Position numbers and translations under genes: made by a program. The notes beneath the pieces were generated by a model. It was not told the origin of the DNA. It made no database searches and saw nothing but the letters and a program-made list of their open reading frames with translations. A stretch of 64,000 nucleotides of DNA from Liriodendron chinense (Eukaryota > Streptophyta > Magnoliopsida > Magnoliales > Magnoliaceae), in contig ML058484.1 of NCBI GenBank assembly GCA_003013855.2, forward strand, positions 6,063,344 to 6,127,343, read 5' to 3'. Positions 47,071 through 59,002 of this stretch are shown here, in pieces. How positions within the stretch are numbered: position 1 is the stretch's first letter; each line of letters begins with the position of its first letter.

Positions 47071-47869
47071 GATTGTAATTTTGCTTTTCGCTTTTCTTCT
47101 TTGCTTGTAATTTGTGTGCCATCTCAGCTCTTCTTAATAAAGTCATCGATGATACCATGCTTGCAATAATTATACTAATTATATTCAATTTCATTTATAA
47201 ATTATTACAGCTGCAATTTGTGCATATACAGTTATATTACCATTGCACATACTTGTTAGTTTGTACCGGGGTGACCCAAATGGTTCTACCCTGAGCATGC
47301 TGCAGATTAGAGGAAGTAGTGTAGTAGTGAACCACCTACTTTGTTCTGTTACCTTGTCCGAAGTGTTCTTGATTCCAGGTACCTGGATTCATACTTTGAA
47401 CCTATGCATGAATGCTTGGGTATTAGACAACACTTGTTTGTAATTTAGGCAGCAAGCACAGGTGTTGCATTGTAGTGCAGCATATATTGAGGTCATGGTT
47501 GTTGTGGACTTCTGTTCTGCTTCTAGAACTTTCTTTTACATTGTAATCTCTTTTAGCAACATTGGCACCAGGCCAGTCAGATGTTACTGGGTAATGCTCC
47601 TGTTTGGAATGGCCATAAAAGTCAGATGGGACAACCTAGTAAGCCACCCTAAATAAAAATGAGTTGACAACTGATCTGAGCTATTATCATCGAATTCTCA
47701 TTTTGGGTGGTTGAGGATAGGAGCTTTTAACACACCTCTCATCCTCATTTCAAGGGACGCCCTGCTCTTCTTCACCAAAATGTGGGCATGGTGATGCCAA
47801 AACGGTCCCTTCTTTCGAGCACATCCAAACAGCTCGCATATATTTCTATTTGGCTCTCTTAAGTCCAAG

Positions 47870-48330
47870 TGGTTTTGGGAATTGTCAGAAAAATTAATCT
47901 TGGAAAGAGAAGAATGATTCTGCTGAATGTGTGTCTAATGTGTTATCAAGATGAGGAATTGGTGGATCATCTCTTCCTTCATTGTGAGTTTGCCAAGATG
48001 GCGTGGGATGGTTTTCTTGTTAAATTTGGAATTCAATGGGTTATGCCGGGTTCTATTGTTGCTTTCTTTTCTTCTTTGCATGAAGGAAGCAAAGAAAAGA
48101 TAGGAAATAAGATATTGGCGTCTTTATCTTTTGGCCGGGGTTTGGGTAATATGGAGGGAAAGTAACAATCGATGTTTTAGGAATCGGAAAGGTCTCTCAT
48201 TGGAGGTTTGCAAGGCGGCTATAGAGCTGGTCATGGAATGGGCGATTGAAGCAAACATGATTATGGATAATTGGGTAGCTTTGTAGTCTTTGTTTCTGTT
48301 TCTGTCCTTTGTTTTTCTCTTGTATTCTTT
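47870..48330 (+). pseudogene. L1-type LINE ORF2 3' end
   Basis: LLNVCLMCYQDEELVDH then LFLHCEFAKMAWDGFLVKF is the RT-associated zinc-binding domain. A second frame continues NIWRESNNRCFRNRKG and ends MIMDNWVAL with a stop at about 48283. One frameshift separates the two parts. A T-rich 3' UTR follows. Confidence 0.8.
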
Positions 48331-48364
48331 TTTTATTCCTAAAACGACGATTGCTTTTTTCCCC

Positions 48365-48547
48365 ACCATATTACCCCGATCCAGGCCAAAAGACACACGC
48401 CATGGAATGGGTGATCAAATCAAAACTGATTATGGTGGATCAGTTTTCTGATAATTGGGCAGCTTTGTAATCTTTGTTTCTGTTTCTATCTTTTGTTTTT
48501 CTCTTGTATTCTTTAGGTCTTTTGGTCTCTTTGTAATAAAATCACCC

Positions 48548-48578
<31 letters not shown>

Positions 48579-48600
48579 AAAAAAGAAAAAGAAAAAGAAA
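48365..48600. mobile_element. Second LINE 3' end with an inverted piece and A-rich tail
   Basis: 48365-48391 is the reverse complement of about 48128-48155. It is joined to a repeat of the LINE 3' end (GATAATTGGGCAGCTTTG, then CTTGTATTCTTTAGG), AATAAAATCA, 24 C and an A-rich tail. Inverted-plus-direct copies of one LINE end fit twin priming. Confidence 0.65.
48545..48584. repeat. Poly-C then poly-A
   Basis: 24 C followed by about 16 A, directly after a LINE polyadenylation signal. Confidence 0.9.
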
Positions 48601-48609
48601 AAAAGAAAA

Positions 48610-50110
48610 TTAATTTTGGAGGGATATTCCTGTATTGGAGGTAGCTTATCATATAGAGTGAATGCTTTCTTCGAGGAACTCCCCATTTTGGGAAGGGGTC
48701 TGTCTAGGAGGGTGGTAGGATCGTGAGCCTGGGTTCTGGGGCTTTTTTGGTGAGGTGGACTGGCAATGGTTTGTCTTGAATCTGGATTTCAAATCAGAGA
48801 TAGTTCCATTTGGGAGTTCTGAACATGTTTTACAATTTTGGCCCGTTTGGATACACTTCCTCAAGGGGGGTTTCTGAAAAGAGGTTTCAAGCCTGCTTTT
48901 TCAGTCGACTCAGCAAAAAGCAATTGTATTTGTTTTTATTGAGTCGGGCATTTAGTGTCTATTTTATCGAGTGGGAAGATGAAACGGGGGTTTTATTTCA
49001 TTTTGTTGAAGAATCCTTTCCGTTGCTGTTGGTTTTGCTACCTTCTCTGTTCTTTGCAAGTGTGGTTCTAATGGTGGGGTTTTTTTTTTTGGATTGTCCT
49101 TGTTTCAAGCAAAATAAGGTGAAATATCTCTTTGGCACATGAAGCTTGTTGCAACAAAGCCTTCCATTCCTTCTATTTTAGCAAGTGCAATACCCTACTG
49201 ATGTTCCCTATTTTTGGGTTCTTTTAATTTGAGCTTTTATAGGGTTATTTTGGTCATTTTCTTCTCTTGGTTAGCCATCCTTTTTCTTCGTAGACGGTGG
49301 TCCACCTGATTAATTGGACTAGCCTTATTATCTCCTAGGGCATCTATAAAGTGGGACCCACGTAATGGATGGTTTGTATCTCAAATGTCTCATGCACGAG
49401 TCATGCTGTCACAATGGTGGTGTGTAAATGGGGCTGGTATGGATGTGCCTTAGCTTCGCTAAGCTTTATCATCATCATCTCTTCATATGGCAAATTGGGT
49501 CTCGAACTGGATATATATTGGTCAAGATATGATTGTGTATTTCACATACTAATCCCAGTAACAGTGTTTTGGTTAGTATAACACATTGGACATGTTTCTT
49601 CATCATCATATAAGCTTTATCCTAACTAGGCATCTACACAAATCTTGTGTCTGGATTCATGATAAACGTTGTAGTGGAAGTTTGATCCCAGCTGCCAACC
49701 TGATGCAATCACCCTCCTTATCTGGTCTTGGGGCCATCATGAACTACCGGTGGAGTTACGCGATTGTCTACAGATATGAATCCTGATTGAATGACATAGT
49801 CTGGAATGGCATGTTTCTGTTGTATGATTGTGTATGTGATGTCTCATTGAGCTGAATTCTCTCTGTAGGAATAGATCAGTATTTTGTCCTTGCTTTTGAT
49901 CTCTCAATCGTTCAGACTCAGGTTTTGTCGGATTTCTTCCCTCGAACATTTTTTTTCCCCTACATTCCATGTCAACTAGAGAAATCATGTCCCTCGAACT
50001 TTTTTTTTTCCACCTATATTCCATGTCTACTAGAGAAATCATGTCCCTTCTCTTCTTTTTGTTGGTCGGTTTTGGAAATTTAGCCACACTAGAGAGAAAA
50101 TAAAAGGCAG
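48610..50110. other. Intergenic, no gene seen
   Basis: No recognisable coding or transposon sequence, apart from a GCCCGTTTGGATACAC word at 48841 that often begins plant DNA transposons. The open frame at 48810-49142 is hydrophobic low-complexity sequence without a known domain. Confidence 0.4.
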
Positions 50111-50121
50111 ATTTTCCTTTC

Positions 50122-50125
<4 letters not shown>

Positions 50126-50170
<45 letters not shown>
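50126..50170. repeat. (AC)n microsatellite
   Basis: Uninterrupted AC dinucleotides. Confidence 0.95.
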
Positions 50171-50174
<4 letters not shown>

Positions 50175-50443
50175 ATTTGCCTTAAATGACATAAATACGA
50201 GAATGACGATGGATGATCGTTTATTTATTTATTTATTTATTCAGTTTCATGTCATAAAGATCCTCTGATCATTACAACAAAAAAGAATTGTCTGTATGGA
50301 AATGTAGAATACATATCTGATCCAACCGTAAAACACCAAAAATGTCATTCCCAGATTGTCCGAATAGAAAAAGAAAAGAAAAAGAAAGAAAAAGAAAAAA
50401 GAAAGAAAGAACCGAAAAGAAAAGAAGCAGCCCCCAGTTTTCA

Positions 50444-51077
50444 CCTCTTTGTTCTGCAACTTTGAGCTACTAGAACTCCACTTGGTGGACTGGTCAGCTT
50501 GATCTGGCACCTCCCGTACAACCAGTATGAAAAATGACTCAGCCCCAGATTCGCCCGGGACTCTAAACGTCCCTCTGATATTATATTGAACACGGTTGCT
50601 CTGCACTTGCTTCCAAAGTTCCATAGAAAGATTCAAAGGCAGACTTCGCTCGATATCATATGAACCGCTTCCAGTCTTGCTGCAAAAGGCTGCAGTGACT
50701 GAGTTGCGATCAGTTTATCTGAGAAGTATAATTCTATGTTCAAGTACTCGAACCGGACATCTATCTTACGGTTGGGATTGGAGAAGTTGGCGAGGAACGT
50801 GAGATCACCGTTGAAGTACTCTGGAGTGTCGAGGTAGATGCTGTTAAGGCTGGCGCTTGTGATCTCGAAAGACGGGTGTCTTGGTTTGATGACTAGGAAG
50901 ACGATGAGGGTGGTGTGTTCCAGCTGGGATGAGGAGGATGCTGAAGATGACGCAGGCAAATGCAGCGCACCAGACAAATGCGTGGGTGCGGCGGGGCGGT
51001 CGGAGGAGCCCAGTCTTTGGTGTCCTTGTTGGGGAGGGCGCCAGCGGGCCAGGCAGCTGTGGGATATCTTGTTTCAT
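50444..51077 (-). pseudogene. LEA_2 / NDR1-HIN1-like (NHL) gene with several frameshifts
   Basis: On the minus strand, an N-terminal segment starting MKQDIPQLPG leads into RTHAFVWCAAFACVIFSILLI, a membrane segment. After a first frame change (near 50920) come VFLVIKPRHPSFEIT, LDTPEYFNGDLTFLANF and NPNRKIDVRFEYL, typical of the LEA_2 domain. After HMISSEVCL a second change (near 50635) leads to MELWKQVQSNRVQY and NIRGTFRV. A third change (near 50530) leads to SYWLYGRCQIKLTSPP, VLVAQSCRTKR and a stop at 50444. A few residues before HMISS also seem missing. NHL proteins are membrane-anchored and often defence-related. Three shifts in about 210 codons argue for a pseudogene, though assembly errors are possible. 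Confidence 0.8.
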
Positions 51078-51369
51078 GGTTTTGATGTTCTGGTTTGGTG
51101 GGGGTGGTAGAGATGTGGGTATGGTTTGGTTCTGGGGTGGGGTGGGGTGGTGTGAAGCATCTTAGGAGGAGTGTGGGATTGAAAAACCTTTGAAGCAAGT
51201 AATGGGGTAAGGAGAGGTGGGTTTCTCTCTTTCGTTAACCTGAAAGAATTTAAAACCATTAAGGAAGAGAAGCTTTTGATTGTGGGAGTGGGCCATTTGG
51301 GTGTTTTCAGATTTTGACAAAAGGAGGGAGATGAGTTGAATAAAGCAGGGATGAGTGTTTGTATAGGTT

Positions 51370-51547
51370 TTTTTTTAAAATTATTTTTTAAGTCATGCAA
51401 CGCACTCACCCTGCTTGCAGCTGGGCAACACACTCATACATGTGCACCCACCCACCGGTGGGGTAAGTGTGTCTCCTTAGCACTCGAACCTGAGACCTGC
51501 TGTTGAAACGCCTAAGCGTCTTCCAGCTGGGCTAGCAGGCGGGACAC
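51370..51547 (-). mobile_element. tRNA-derived SINE with target duplication
   Basis: Flanked by GAGTGTTTGTATAGGTT (51353-51369) and GAGTTTTTGGATAGGTT (51548-51564), 15 of 17 matching. Same family as 2750-2920: CTAGCCCAGCTGGAAGACG as A-box region, GTTCGAGTGC as B-box region, A/T-rich tail. Confidence 0.85.
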
Positions 51548-51569
51548 GAGTTTTTGGATAGGTTGGTGG

Positions 51570-52990
51570 AGAATGATTCTCCGTACACCCTCACACAACT
51601 GCTGTACTGTATAGATGGGGCATGGGTGCCTCAATCTGAACCATCTGAAGAGTGGGCACTGCTGTAGGGTTATAGCCCAAAAATTGGATTATCAAGGATT
51701 CTAACCTTTTAAGCAACCGGTATTTGTTTGTTGAAATTGGACAGTCTATTTTTCATTTTGAACAATACATCAGATGGTCACTGCGATAAAGTTAGGATCA
51801 TGGGTTTGGTGTGGTCCATGATTTGGACGGCTGGATTGAGCTACATGGATGCCATGTGTTCTGTGTGCATGCATATAGATCATGGTACTCTGTCATAATA
51901 GATTGAGGGGCTTTAAAGCGTGAAATGCGTTTTGCTTTTGACATGCATTACTGTTGAGAAATGCTGAAAGAACTGGCATTATTGTTGGAAGAAGGGCTGT
52001 CATGTCTCTGGAGGCGTTGTTCCAAGGTCCGGACTTCCTGCCGAAGACATGAAACTATGCATGCAGTACGGCCATTGTGTTCCATCACTGTAGAGACTAT
52101 TTTTCTCCTTTGGTGGGCAAGCAGCTTAAAACCATGGCCCGCCAATGTCTCTGCAAGGTCATTTAATCTGTTAGATCTTGTCCTAACTTTTCATGATAGG
52201 AAGTATTGATAGTCCTTCCTATAATCAATCCTCTTAGCCTTTTTTCACATTATTTAATAGTGTGAATGGTGTAGAATGGGTTTTTGTTTACTTGAAAGGT
52301 TGCTCCAAAAACTCGAGTTCCTTTTGGATTTTCCTTCTTGACCAATGACAACTGCTGTATTGTCATAATGTGTGCATTATCATTTAAACAGCCTGCGGAT
52401 GCAGTGTATCTACAATCTAGCTACACTGTCAGATCAAGCTGAGAGCATAAGCTGGGGATTGTTTGCTCAGATAATAGGAGGAGAAGAGAGGAGGTTGAAA
52501 AAAGGGGTTGTTGATGCATTTGCAAATGACTGATATAGAAGTATTTAGGCCATTTGAAAACATTTCAGATCTAACCATAGTTTAAAAGCTTGAAAACTCC
52601 AGTCGACTTGATGTTCGCCTGGTTCAGGTGGGATAGAAGACTTGACCTGAACCTGACTCAATATCTAATAATTATAAATTAAAAATATCACAGATACTAA
52701 CCTATGCCTAAAATAGTTATAATTAGTACAAGCAACAAAAAAATAGAAAGCTATCATCAAAGTACTAGTTGATGCTCTGGTTAAGTGTGTCTCTCTCTAG
52801 GTGAAGGTCTACAGGTTCAAGTGGCGTTGACGCGTTGACAAGTACTAGTTTTTGTGTTCACAAAACAGATGGATTGCTTGTGTTCCTGTAAAAACAATCA
52901 AAACAACCATGTCATGTTATCATAAATGAGTATGTTCTCATACATATACATATTATCATGGATGATCACATTATTATAATAAATTTCTGA
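51570..52990. other. Intergenic, no gene seen
   Basis: No recognised repeat or gene. Open frames on both strands at 51948-52209 overlap each other and have no known domain. Confidence 0.4.
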
Positions 52991-52993
52991 AAT

Positions 52994-52998
<5 letters not shown>

Positions 52999-53041
<43 letters not shown>
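52999..53041. repeat. (GA)n microsatellite
   Basis: Uninterrupted GA dinucleotides. Confidence 0.95.
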
Positions 53042-53044
<3 letters not shown>

Positions 53045-53834
53045 CGAGGCCAAGGTGTGGCCCACCATCAAACCTAGAGGGAGTGGACCACCCATCCTCA
53101 TTCAACCATCCATATTCCATTCGAGGTGAGTCTACACCCCCCCCTTCCCCCCTCTTCATCCTCTTTCTTGATCTCTTTGTTGTTTTGCTGATGTGTGTGG
53201 GGCCTTTGTGTGTATGTATGGCTGGCCATGATATCCAGTAAGGCGAACCATATCATTAGGGTCCCCCATCATATATGTTACATCCACACCTTTGCATGTA
53301 ATCCTGTTTTTCTAACTGGACAGTAACTTGTAAAATTTGTATAAAATCAAAGGTGTAACGATCAGGCCGGTGAGCCCAACAATGCCCCCAAACCACCTAG
53401 CTGGATGGTCTTGGGGTCACCGCCCAATCCGTTTCTGTCTCGAGCCCCTTTGAGGAAGGAAGGAATGATCGTGCACAAAAGAGTGTGTGAGGTGGGGGTG
53501 TTTTCTGGCACACAAGCACGCAAGTGCTGCTAACCCGTGCTGCATTAGGTGGGCAGACTGCCAGACGTAGCTTCGAGCATGTTGCTTCTTAATATAAATC
53601 GAGTTCTGTGATAGCGTGGAATCATAGTTCTAAAACCCACGGACTCATCAAAATTTGGCCAAGTCAACTCAACTTGGTGAGATTTCAGGACATTGACTTG
53701 ATCATGACTCGGAAAGAGCCATGGAGTCAACTCAACCACTCAATCAACGCAACACCACTTATTGTTGAAGCGGCCTTCAATCCAAAAGAAGATGCTCCGT
53801 GGGGTGGGGAAGGAAAAAAAAGAAATGCTCATCG

Positions 53835-54245
53835 ATGAACTTTAAGTTTCCCATACGGCCACACCCACCGGGAAGGGAATGCGGTGGCAGATGCACTTGC
53901 AAGATTGGGTAACGGGCGTTCCCAACAAGACATACAACAATCGAGCAGAGCTCTCACGTCACATCAGAGGCCTATTGCCATTGGATGCAGCTGGGATCGG
54001 GGCCCTTAGGCGAATGAAGAAATAGCCATCCTTGGCTTCCTGGAAGGCATTTCCTTACTGAGCTTGAGAACTTTGTAGCCTATTTTGTAGTCTTATTTTT
54101 ATTTTTATTTATTTTTACTGAACCTATATGATAGGTGATCCCCTACGCTTTTTTGGTTGGGCTCACCCGAATGGATGTACAACCTATTTGTTTTGGATCA
54201 ATAAAATTTCAGGTTGGTAAAAAGAAAAAAAAAAGAAAAAGAAAA
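53835..54245 (+). pseudogene. LINE fragment with RNase H end
   Basis: One frame reads HTHREGNAVADALARLGN, the C-terminal signature of plant RNase H-like domains found at the end of some L1-type elements, and stops at about 54008. A 3' UTR with TTTTATTTTTATTTATT, an AATAAAA at about 54201 and an A-rich tail (54222-54250) follow. The 5' part is missing. Confidence 0.75.
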
Positions 54246-54279
54246 AAAAGCCTAGTACTTTGATGAAATGGCACCCCAT

Positions 54280-54440
54280 TCGTATGGTTCCATGTGGTGT
54301 GGTCCATCTAAGTTGTGGACCAGCTGATTTTTTTTTTTAACCTAAGGGCCTGACATTAAGGATAAAAACCTGATGGACGGAGTGGATTTTACATTTACAA
54401 TATAGTGGCTCCATGGACTTGAGTGTTTTACAAAAAGCTA
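54280..54440. mobile_element. Palindromic MITE right half
   Basis: Matches 3730-3880 closely (TCCATGTGGTGTGGTCCAT, GATGGACGGAGTGGATT). Nothing else is visible to 54650. Confidence 0.6.
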
Positions 54441-54653
54441 AAGGAAGGTGGCTTAATGAAAACTTAATTTAATGGGGGTAGTTTAATGAAAACACTTAAA
54501 AAGAAGGTACCATTATGTAATTCTAGAAAATTTAAGAAGTATTTCATGGAATTTCTTTAAAAAAGAAAAAGAAAAAGCATTAACCTCTCAAAGAGAGGCA
54601 AGGTCAATGGGCTGGGCCTTTTCAATATTTGGATTTGGTAGGTCCAATCCATC

Positions 54654-55079
54654 CAGGCAGGGATCTGTAGGGCCCACCGTGATGTATTGGTTTTATCTAT
54701 GCCGTCCATCCGTTTTTCCAGATCATTTTAAGATATGAACCCAAAAATGAGGTAGATCCAAGGTTCAAGTGGACCACACAGTTACCATGAAAAACTTCTT
54801 GTGAGCTGCAGAAATTTTGGATCAATCTGATATTTGTGTTTTCCCTTCATCCAGATCTATATGAAGAGACAGCTTGGATGGCATCACGGTGTCCCTAGGA
54901 AGTTTTCAACGGTGAGTTTCATTATTGCCTCTGCTTTTTAGACTCAATACCATAAAATGATCTGAAAAAATGGATGGACGGCGTGGATAAAACCCACACA
55001 TAACGGTGGGCCCCACAGAGCCCCTGCCTGGACGCATTAAGCATTTAATGCGTTCAGGTGTGGAGGACGTGGTCCGCTT
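54654..55079. mobile_element. Palindromic MITE, left terminus lost
   Basis: Arms GGGCCCACCGTGATGTATT and AACGGTGGGCCCCACAGAG, inner TIR word CCAGGCAGGG with its inverse CCCTGCCTGG, and a right terminus GTGGTCCGCTTCC. Confidence 0.75.
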
Positions 55080-55155
55080 CCGACCGGGCCCATCTATGAT
55101 AAATCCTGCCGTACAATCAAATCCTGTCCCCTAGTGGGTGTTACCCTAACCGTGT

Positions 55156-55590
55156 GGGGCCCGCCGTGATGTATTTATTTCGTATCCATGCTGTCCATCT
55201 GTTTTTCTATCTCATTTTAGGGCGAGATCCCAAACCTTAAGAATATCCAAATCTAAGGTGGACCGTACCACTAAAAACAGCGATGAATGACCATTAAATT
55301 TTTTTTATGGGCCACGAAAGGTTTGGATCGAGCTGATCTTTGTATTTTACCTTCATCCACATCTTCCTGACATTACCAAGAGGTTGGATTTCAAATAAAC
55401 ATTATGAAAACCTTACGATGGGCCCTTTGGAACTTTTAATGGTGAGACACACGATCACAACTGTTTTCTGTGGTGTGGTCCACCTGAGATTTGGATATGC
55501 ATAATTTTGGAGATCCCATCGTTAAATGGGCTAGAAAAACAGATGGACGGCATGGATATACAAAAAATCATCAAGGTAGGCCCCACAGTA
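55156..55590. mobile_element. Palindromic MITE
   Basis: Left arm GGGGCCCGCCGTGATGTAT, right arm TCATCAAGGTAGGCCCCACAG. Next to it (about 55625-55665) the word CACATGCAGGAACGGATTGC is repeated in tandem. Confidence 0.7.
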
Positions 55591-55674
55591 AGGTTAACTC
55601 CCACTAAAGTGTTATTCGGCTTACACATGCAGGAACGGATTGCTAACACATGCAGGAACGGATTGCATGTGTTA

Positions 55675-55945
55675 GCCCGTAAGGTTTTCGTAATTTTTTA
55701 TTTTCCATCCAACCCGTTGAAAATGTCAACCAGACCTGGATAAAGTGAAAATACAAATATCAGTTTGATCCAATACTTTTGTGGTCCACAAAAGTTTTTA
55801 ATGGTCATTCATCACTGTTTCTAATGGTGTGGCCCACCTGAGATTTTGATCTTCTTAAGGTTTGGGATCGTACCCTAAAATAGGATGTAAAAACAGATGG
55901 GCAGCATGGATATACAACAAACACATCAAGGTGGGCCCCACACGG
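55675..55945. mobile_element. Palindromic MITE, right half
   Basis: Ends ACATCAAGGTGGGCCCCACACGG. Its right part corresponds to the MITE at 7850-8012. Confidence 0.65.
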
Positions 55946-57490
55946 TTTGGGTAACACCCACTGTACCCGGGTAACAGCTAATCCGCTTCCCATCTTAGGA
56001 ATCGGCCATTCAAGCCCATACTTCACCACATTGGGAAAATGTGTTAATCTGTGCGGCCCCACAACTGTCCATCTGCCCATTGATCTGAACCCTCCATTTG
56101 AACCGCAACTCTTGGATAGGCATTGCACAATACTCAGGTAGAATCAACGGTCACCTCTCATCAACACACAATCCCTATTAATTGAGTGGTGTGTTTCCAT
56201 TTTCTGTTGAAATTGTGCTAACCGTCAAGTGACCTATACTTTTTGTATGGTTCAGATCATCCAATCCATCTGGGTTTTTGCCAACGGCCTATCCAAGAGG
56301 TAATCATCCTAATGGACGGTTCTGATCAAACAAAAGATGAAGGTTAACAAAACCTTAAAAAATTTGAAAAAATGATTAAAAAAAGGAAATTCATAAATTT
56401 AAAAAATAAAAAGGAAATTTACAGTGTCATTATTTCGACCAGCAAATAAACCAAACTAAAAAGACGGAATCTAATATTTACACCCCCACCCATTTGACAG
56501 ATACACCATTTTGGAAGGGCGTATCTATCAAAAAAATGGGTTGGTCTAAATAGCAATCTCCCAATCCAACTAAAAAAAAGGAATTATATGATTCTCACGC
56601 CGAGGCTTTGCACATTGTAGTCAGGTTTACAGGTGGGGCCCACGATCCACTGATCCAGACCATTGTTCTTTTGAGATCCACCGTGGATGGACCATGCGTT
56701 GAAAAAATTATCGAACGATCCTAACCATTCAAAACCAGACTAGAGCATGCAAATCCTCGGTCGAGGATCACAAATATATAACTGCTCAGAAAGCAATGCC
56801 ACCTCCAACACCGTCCATCAGTTGTCCTTGTACCATCAACGACTTGTAAATCTCCATCACCACCTTCTCGTCGGACTCCTTCAGCGCGGGTCTACCGAAA
56901 CCCGTGGACCTCCCACCACCGTACGGGAGCCGGCCACGGAAGACGCTAGAGTGCGCGAACCTCAGCATCATCTTAACGTACGCATCCCTGATCCGGATGA
57001 GGAGCTTCTTGGGCGAGCCGAGCCGGAATATCCTGAGACGCGGCGAGATCTTTATGCGCCAGAAACGCCTCCTCCGGTTCCTGGACCCAGTCGAGAACTC
57101 GACCCGGTTCCGGCGCCGACCGGAACCGTCGAGCCGCTCGTACTGCCCTCTCTTCCAGTAACCTTCTTCCATTTTCTTTTTCCACTTTTGCCCTTGAGAG
57201 TGAAGAGAGACAGAGACGGATGGATGGGGTGGTGGAGATTTCATTTATGAAGCCGATTCTGGTGCATCGCGACGAACCAGAGTTGGTACGTTTCTACTCA
57301 CCTAACTAGATTGAAAAATGGGCCGGGCTTGGGTTTATCTTGGACGCAGTACAGGGCAGGACTGCTGGATAGGGATCCAGCCGTTCGGATTTCCATTTGT
57401 ACAAGTGGGACCCTTGGTTTAGTAATTTAAACCGTTGGTCTGATGCGATGCACCGTTGATGGGCCGTAACCAAAATTCTTCGATATTGGT
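55890..57490. repeat. Segmental duplication block, right copy (part 1)
   Basis: Collinear with about 7950-9520, including the small basic protein gene and its flanks. Confidence 0.88.
56786..57172 (-). CDS. Small basic plant protein of unknown function, copy 2
   Basis: A 128-residue paralogue of the gene at 8831-9217. It begins MEEGYWKRGQYERLDG, then SGRRRN, RRRRFWRIKISPRLR, SPKKLLIRIRDAYVKMM and GFGRPALKESDEKVVM, and ends VGGGIAF. An in-frame Met 24 codons upstream (57244) is open here, but copy 1 is out of frame in that stretch, so the shorter start is preferred. The two proteins differ at about 16 positions without frameshift or stop. Substitutions such as Tyr to Ser at about residue 99 could be relaxed constraint. 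Function unknown; the high Arg/Lys content hints at nucleic-acid or membrane binding, but that is only a guess. Confidence 0.78.
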   Translation of the reverse strand: MEEGYWKRGQYERLDGSGRRRNRVEFSTGSRNRRRRFWRIKISPRLRIFRLGSPKKLLIRIRDAYVKMMLRFAHSSVFRGRLPYGGGRSTGFGRPALKESDEKVVMEIYKSLMVQGQLMDGVGGGIAF

Positions 57491-57534
57491 AGATCCTATT
57501 CGCTAATCTTGATATTCTCATGATGGAAGATGAA

Positions 57535-58530
57535 TTCTTAGACGTCCACAGTGGGATCGAACTGATCAATGGTCTAGGTTGATTAATCATAGGCCCCACG
57601 TGTAGGAATTGAGCTGGCTCCTGAGTTTAGCCTGAGACCCAGAAGCCTTAGAGTGGGGCCCATCGTATGCATTTTCTGTGGAATATGCTACGAAAATGTT
57701 GCTGATGGAAAAATCTTGACCGTTCAAAATTTATGCGGACGTCCCACTTGTCGTATTGAATAAAATCTCATGGGCCTGAAACCCAATGACTGAGCCCAGC
57801 AGGCTGTCATTGGGCTCAGGTGGATCTGGTACATCTTTACTCCTATCCGACGTTTTTTCCTAGCTAGTGGGCCTCATTATGATGGTTCGTATAGTAACCA
57901 CACTCACATGTGCCCATCGTACGGAAACTCAGTTATGGGGGTTGTACGCACAAAATAGAAAAGCCCATCAATTCGATTTAGGATCGTCTAATGGATGCAG
58001 TTTTTTCATGTAGTCTCCCATCCAGGGTGGGGGCATACTGATGGACGGTTCAGATTCACAGATCCAACAGAAAAGTACGTGGTGGCTAGTAGCGATGAAT
58101 CAGCACCAGTTCATCTAGATGAACTCAGAGCTTCTTTTCAGCATTTAAACCTGCCATCTACTTACGTCTTTCTGAGACTCAACACGTGCCGGTTAGCCCA
58201 CAGTTTGCATCCGCTCATGCAGATGTGCCGGACGCTAACACGTGCCAACGTTGGAAACGTACCTTAGATCCGGGATGTTCATCAAGTGGGCCCAGCGTTG
58301 AATGTATCCTGTCATTAAAATCAGGCTGGTTTCTAATAAGCTGGCCCACACGGTGGACTATGTATGCCTATTAAATTTAGACCGTTGATCGTTCCTTATC
58401 TAACAGTGAGATTTCTTATACATGTTTTCTCGCGTTGATGGTTAGAACGCTAGAGAATCAGATGAACGGTCCGGATCATCATTTGTCTTCCACGTCAGCA
58501 ATTTTGGTGGCTTCCGTCTTTTGACATGAT
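57535..58530. repeat. Segmental duplication block, right copy (part 2)
   Basis: Collinear with about 10477-11235. The hAT element at 9576-10476 is absent here. An extra stretch at about 58250-58445 is absent from the left copy. Confidence 0.85.
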
Positions 58531-58713
58531 CAGTTGCAAATAGCATACGTTATGATGTGTGCGGTGGCGATTGTTTCTAGGGATTGGATGTAAAAACGAC
58601 GGCCACGTCAGCACCTGTTGTTGGCCCACTCAGTCATGCGTCCATATCTTGTTACCGAATTGAAAGGGATATGATGCGTTAATGCCGGTAGAACCGGAAT
58701 ATTGTAGCGTTGA

Positions 58714-59002
58714 GCGGATTAGGTGAGACCTGGGTAACAGCTTGGTGGGTGGGCCCTGGTCATGGGGCTCACCTTGATGTTTGTGTTGTATATCCACGCC
58801 GTCCATCGGTTTTTTCAGCTCATTATAGGGCATGGTCCCAAAAACGAAGCAGATCCAAGTCTCAAGGGGAGCACACCATAGGTATTGAATTATCACCGTT
58901 AAAAACTGATAGACGGCATGGATACAAAACGCATACATCAAGGTGAGTCAAACGGTCAGGGCCTCACCCACTAAGTTGTTACTCGGGCTTCACCTGATCT
59001 GC
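58714..59002. mobile_element. Short palindromic MITE (centre-deleted form)
   Basis: Termini GCGGATTAGGTGA and TCACCTGATCTGC, flanked by TAGCGTTGA (58705-58713) and TAGCGTTGG (59003-59011), 8 of 9 matching. Same insertion as 11441-11733, so it predates the segmental duplication. Confidence 0.9.

Noticed and set aside
49737..50192. A 151-residue minus-strand frame with Cys-Val repeats
   Set aside because: The repeat is the translation of the (AC)n microsatellite.
56786..57244. Longer start (152 residues) for the second basic protein gene
   Set aside because: The extra 24 residues are not in frame in the first copy, so the shared Met at 57172 is more likely.
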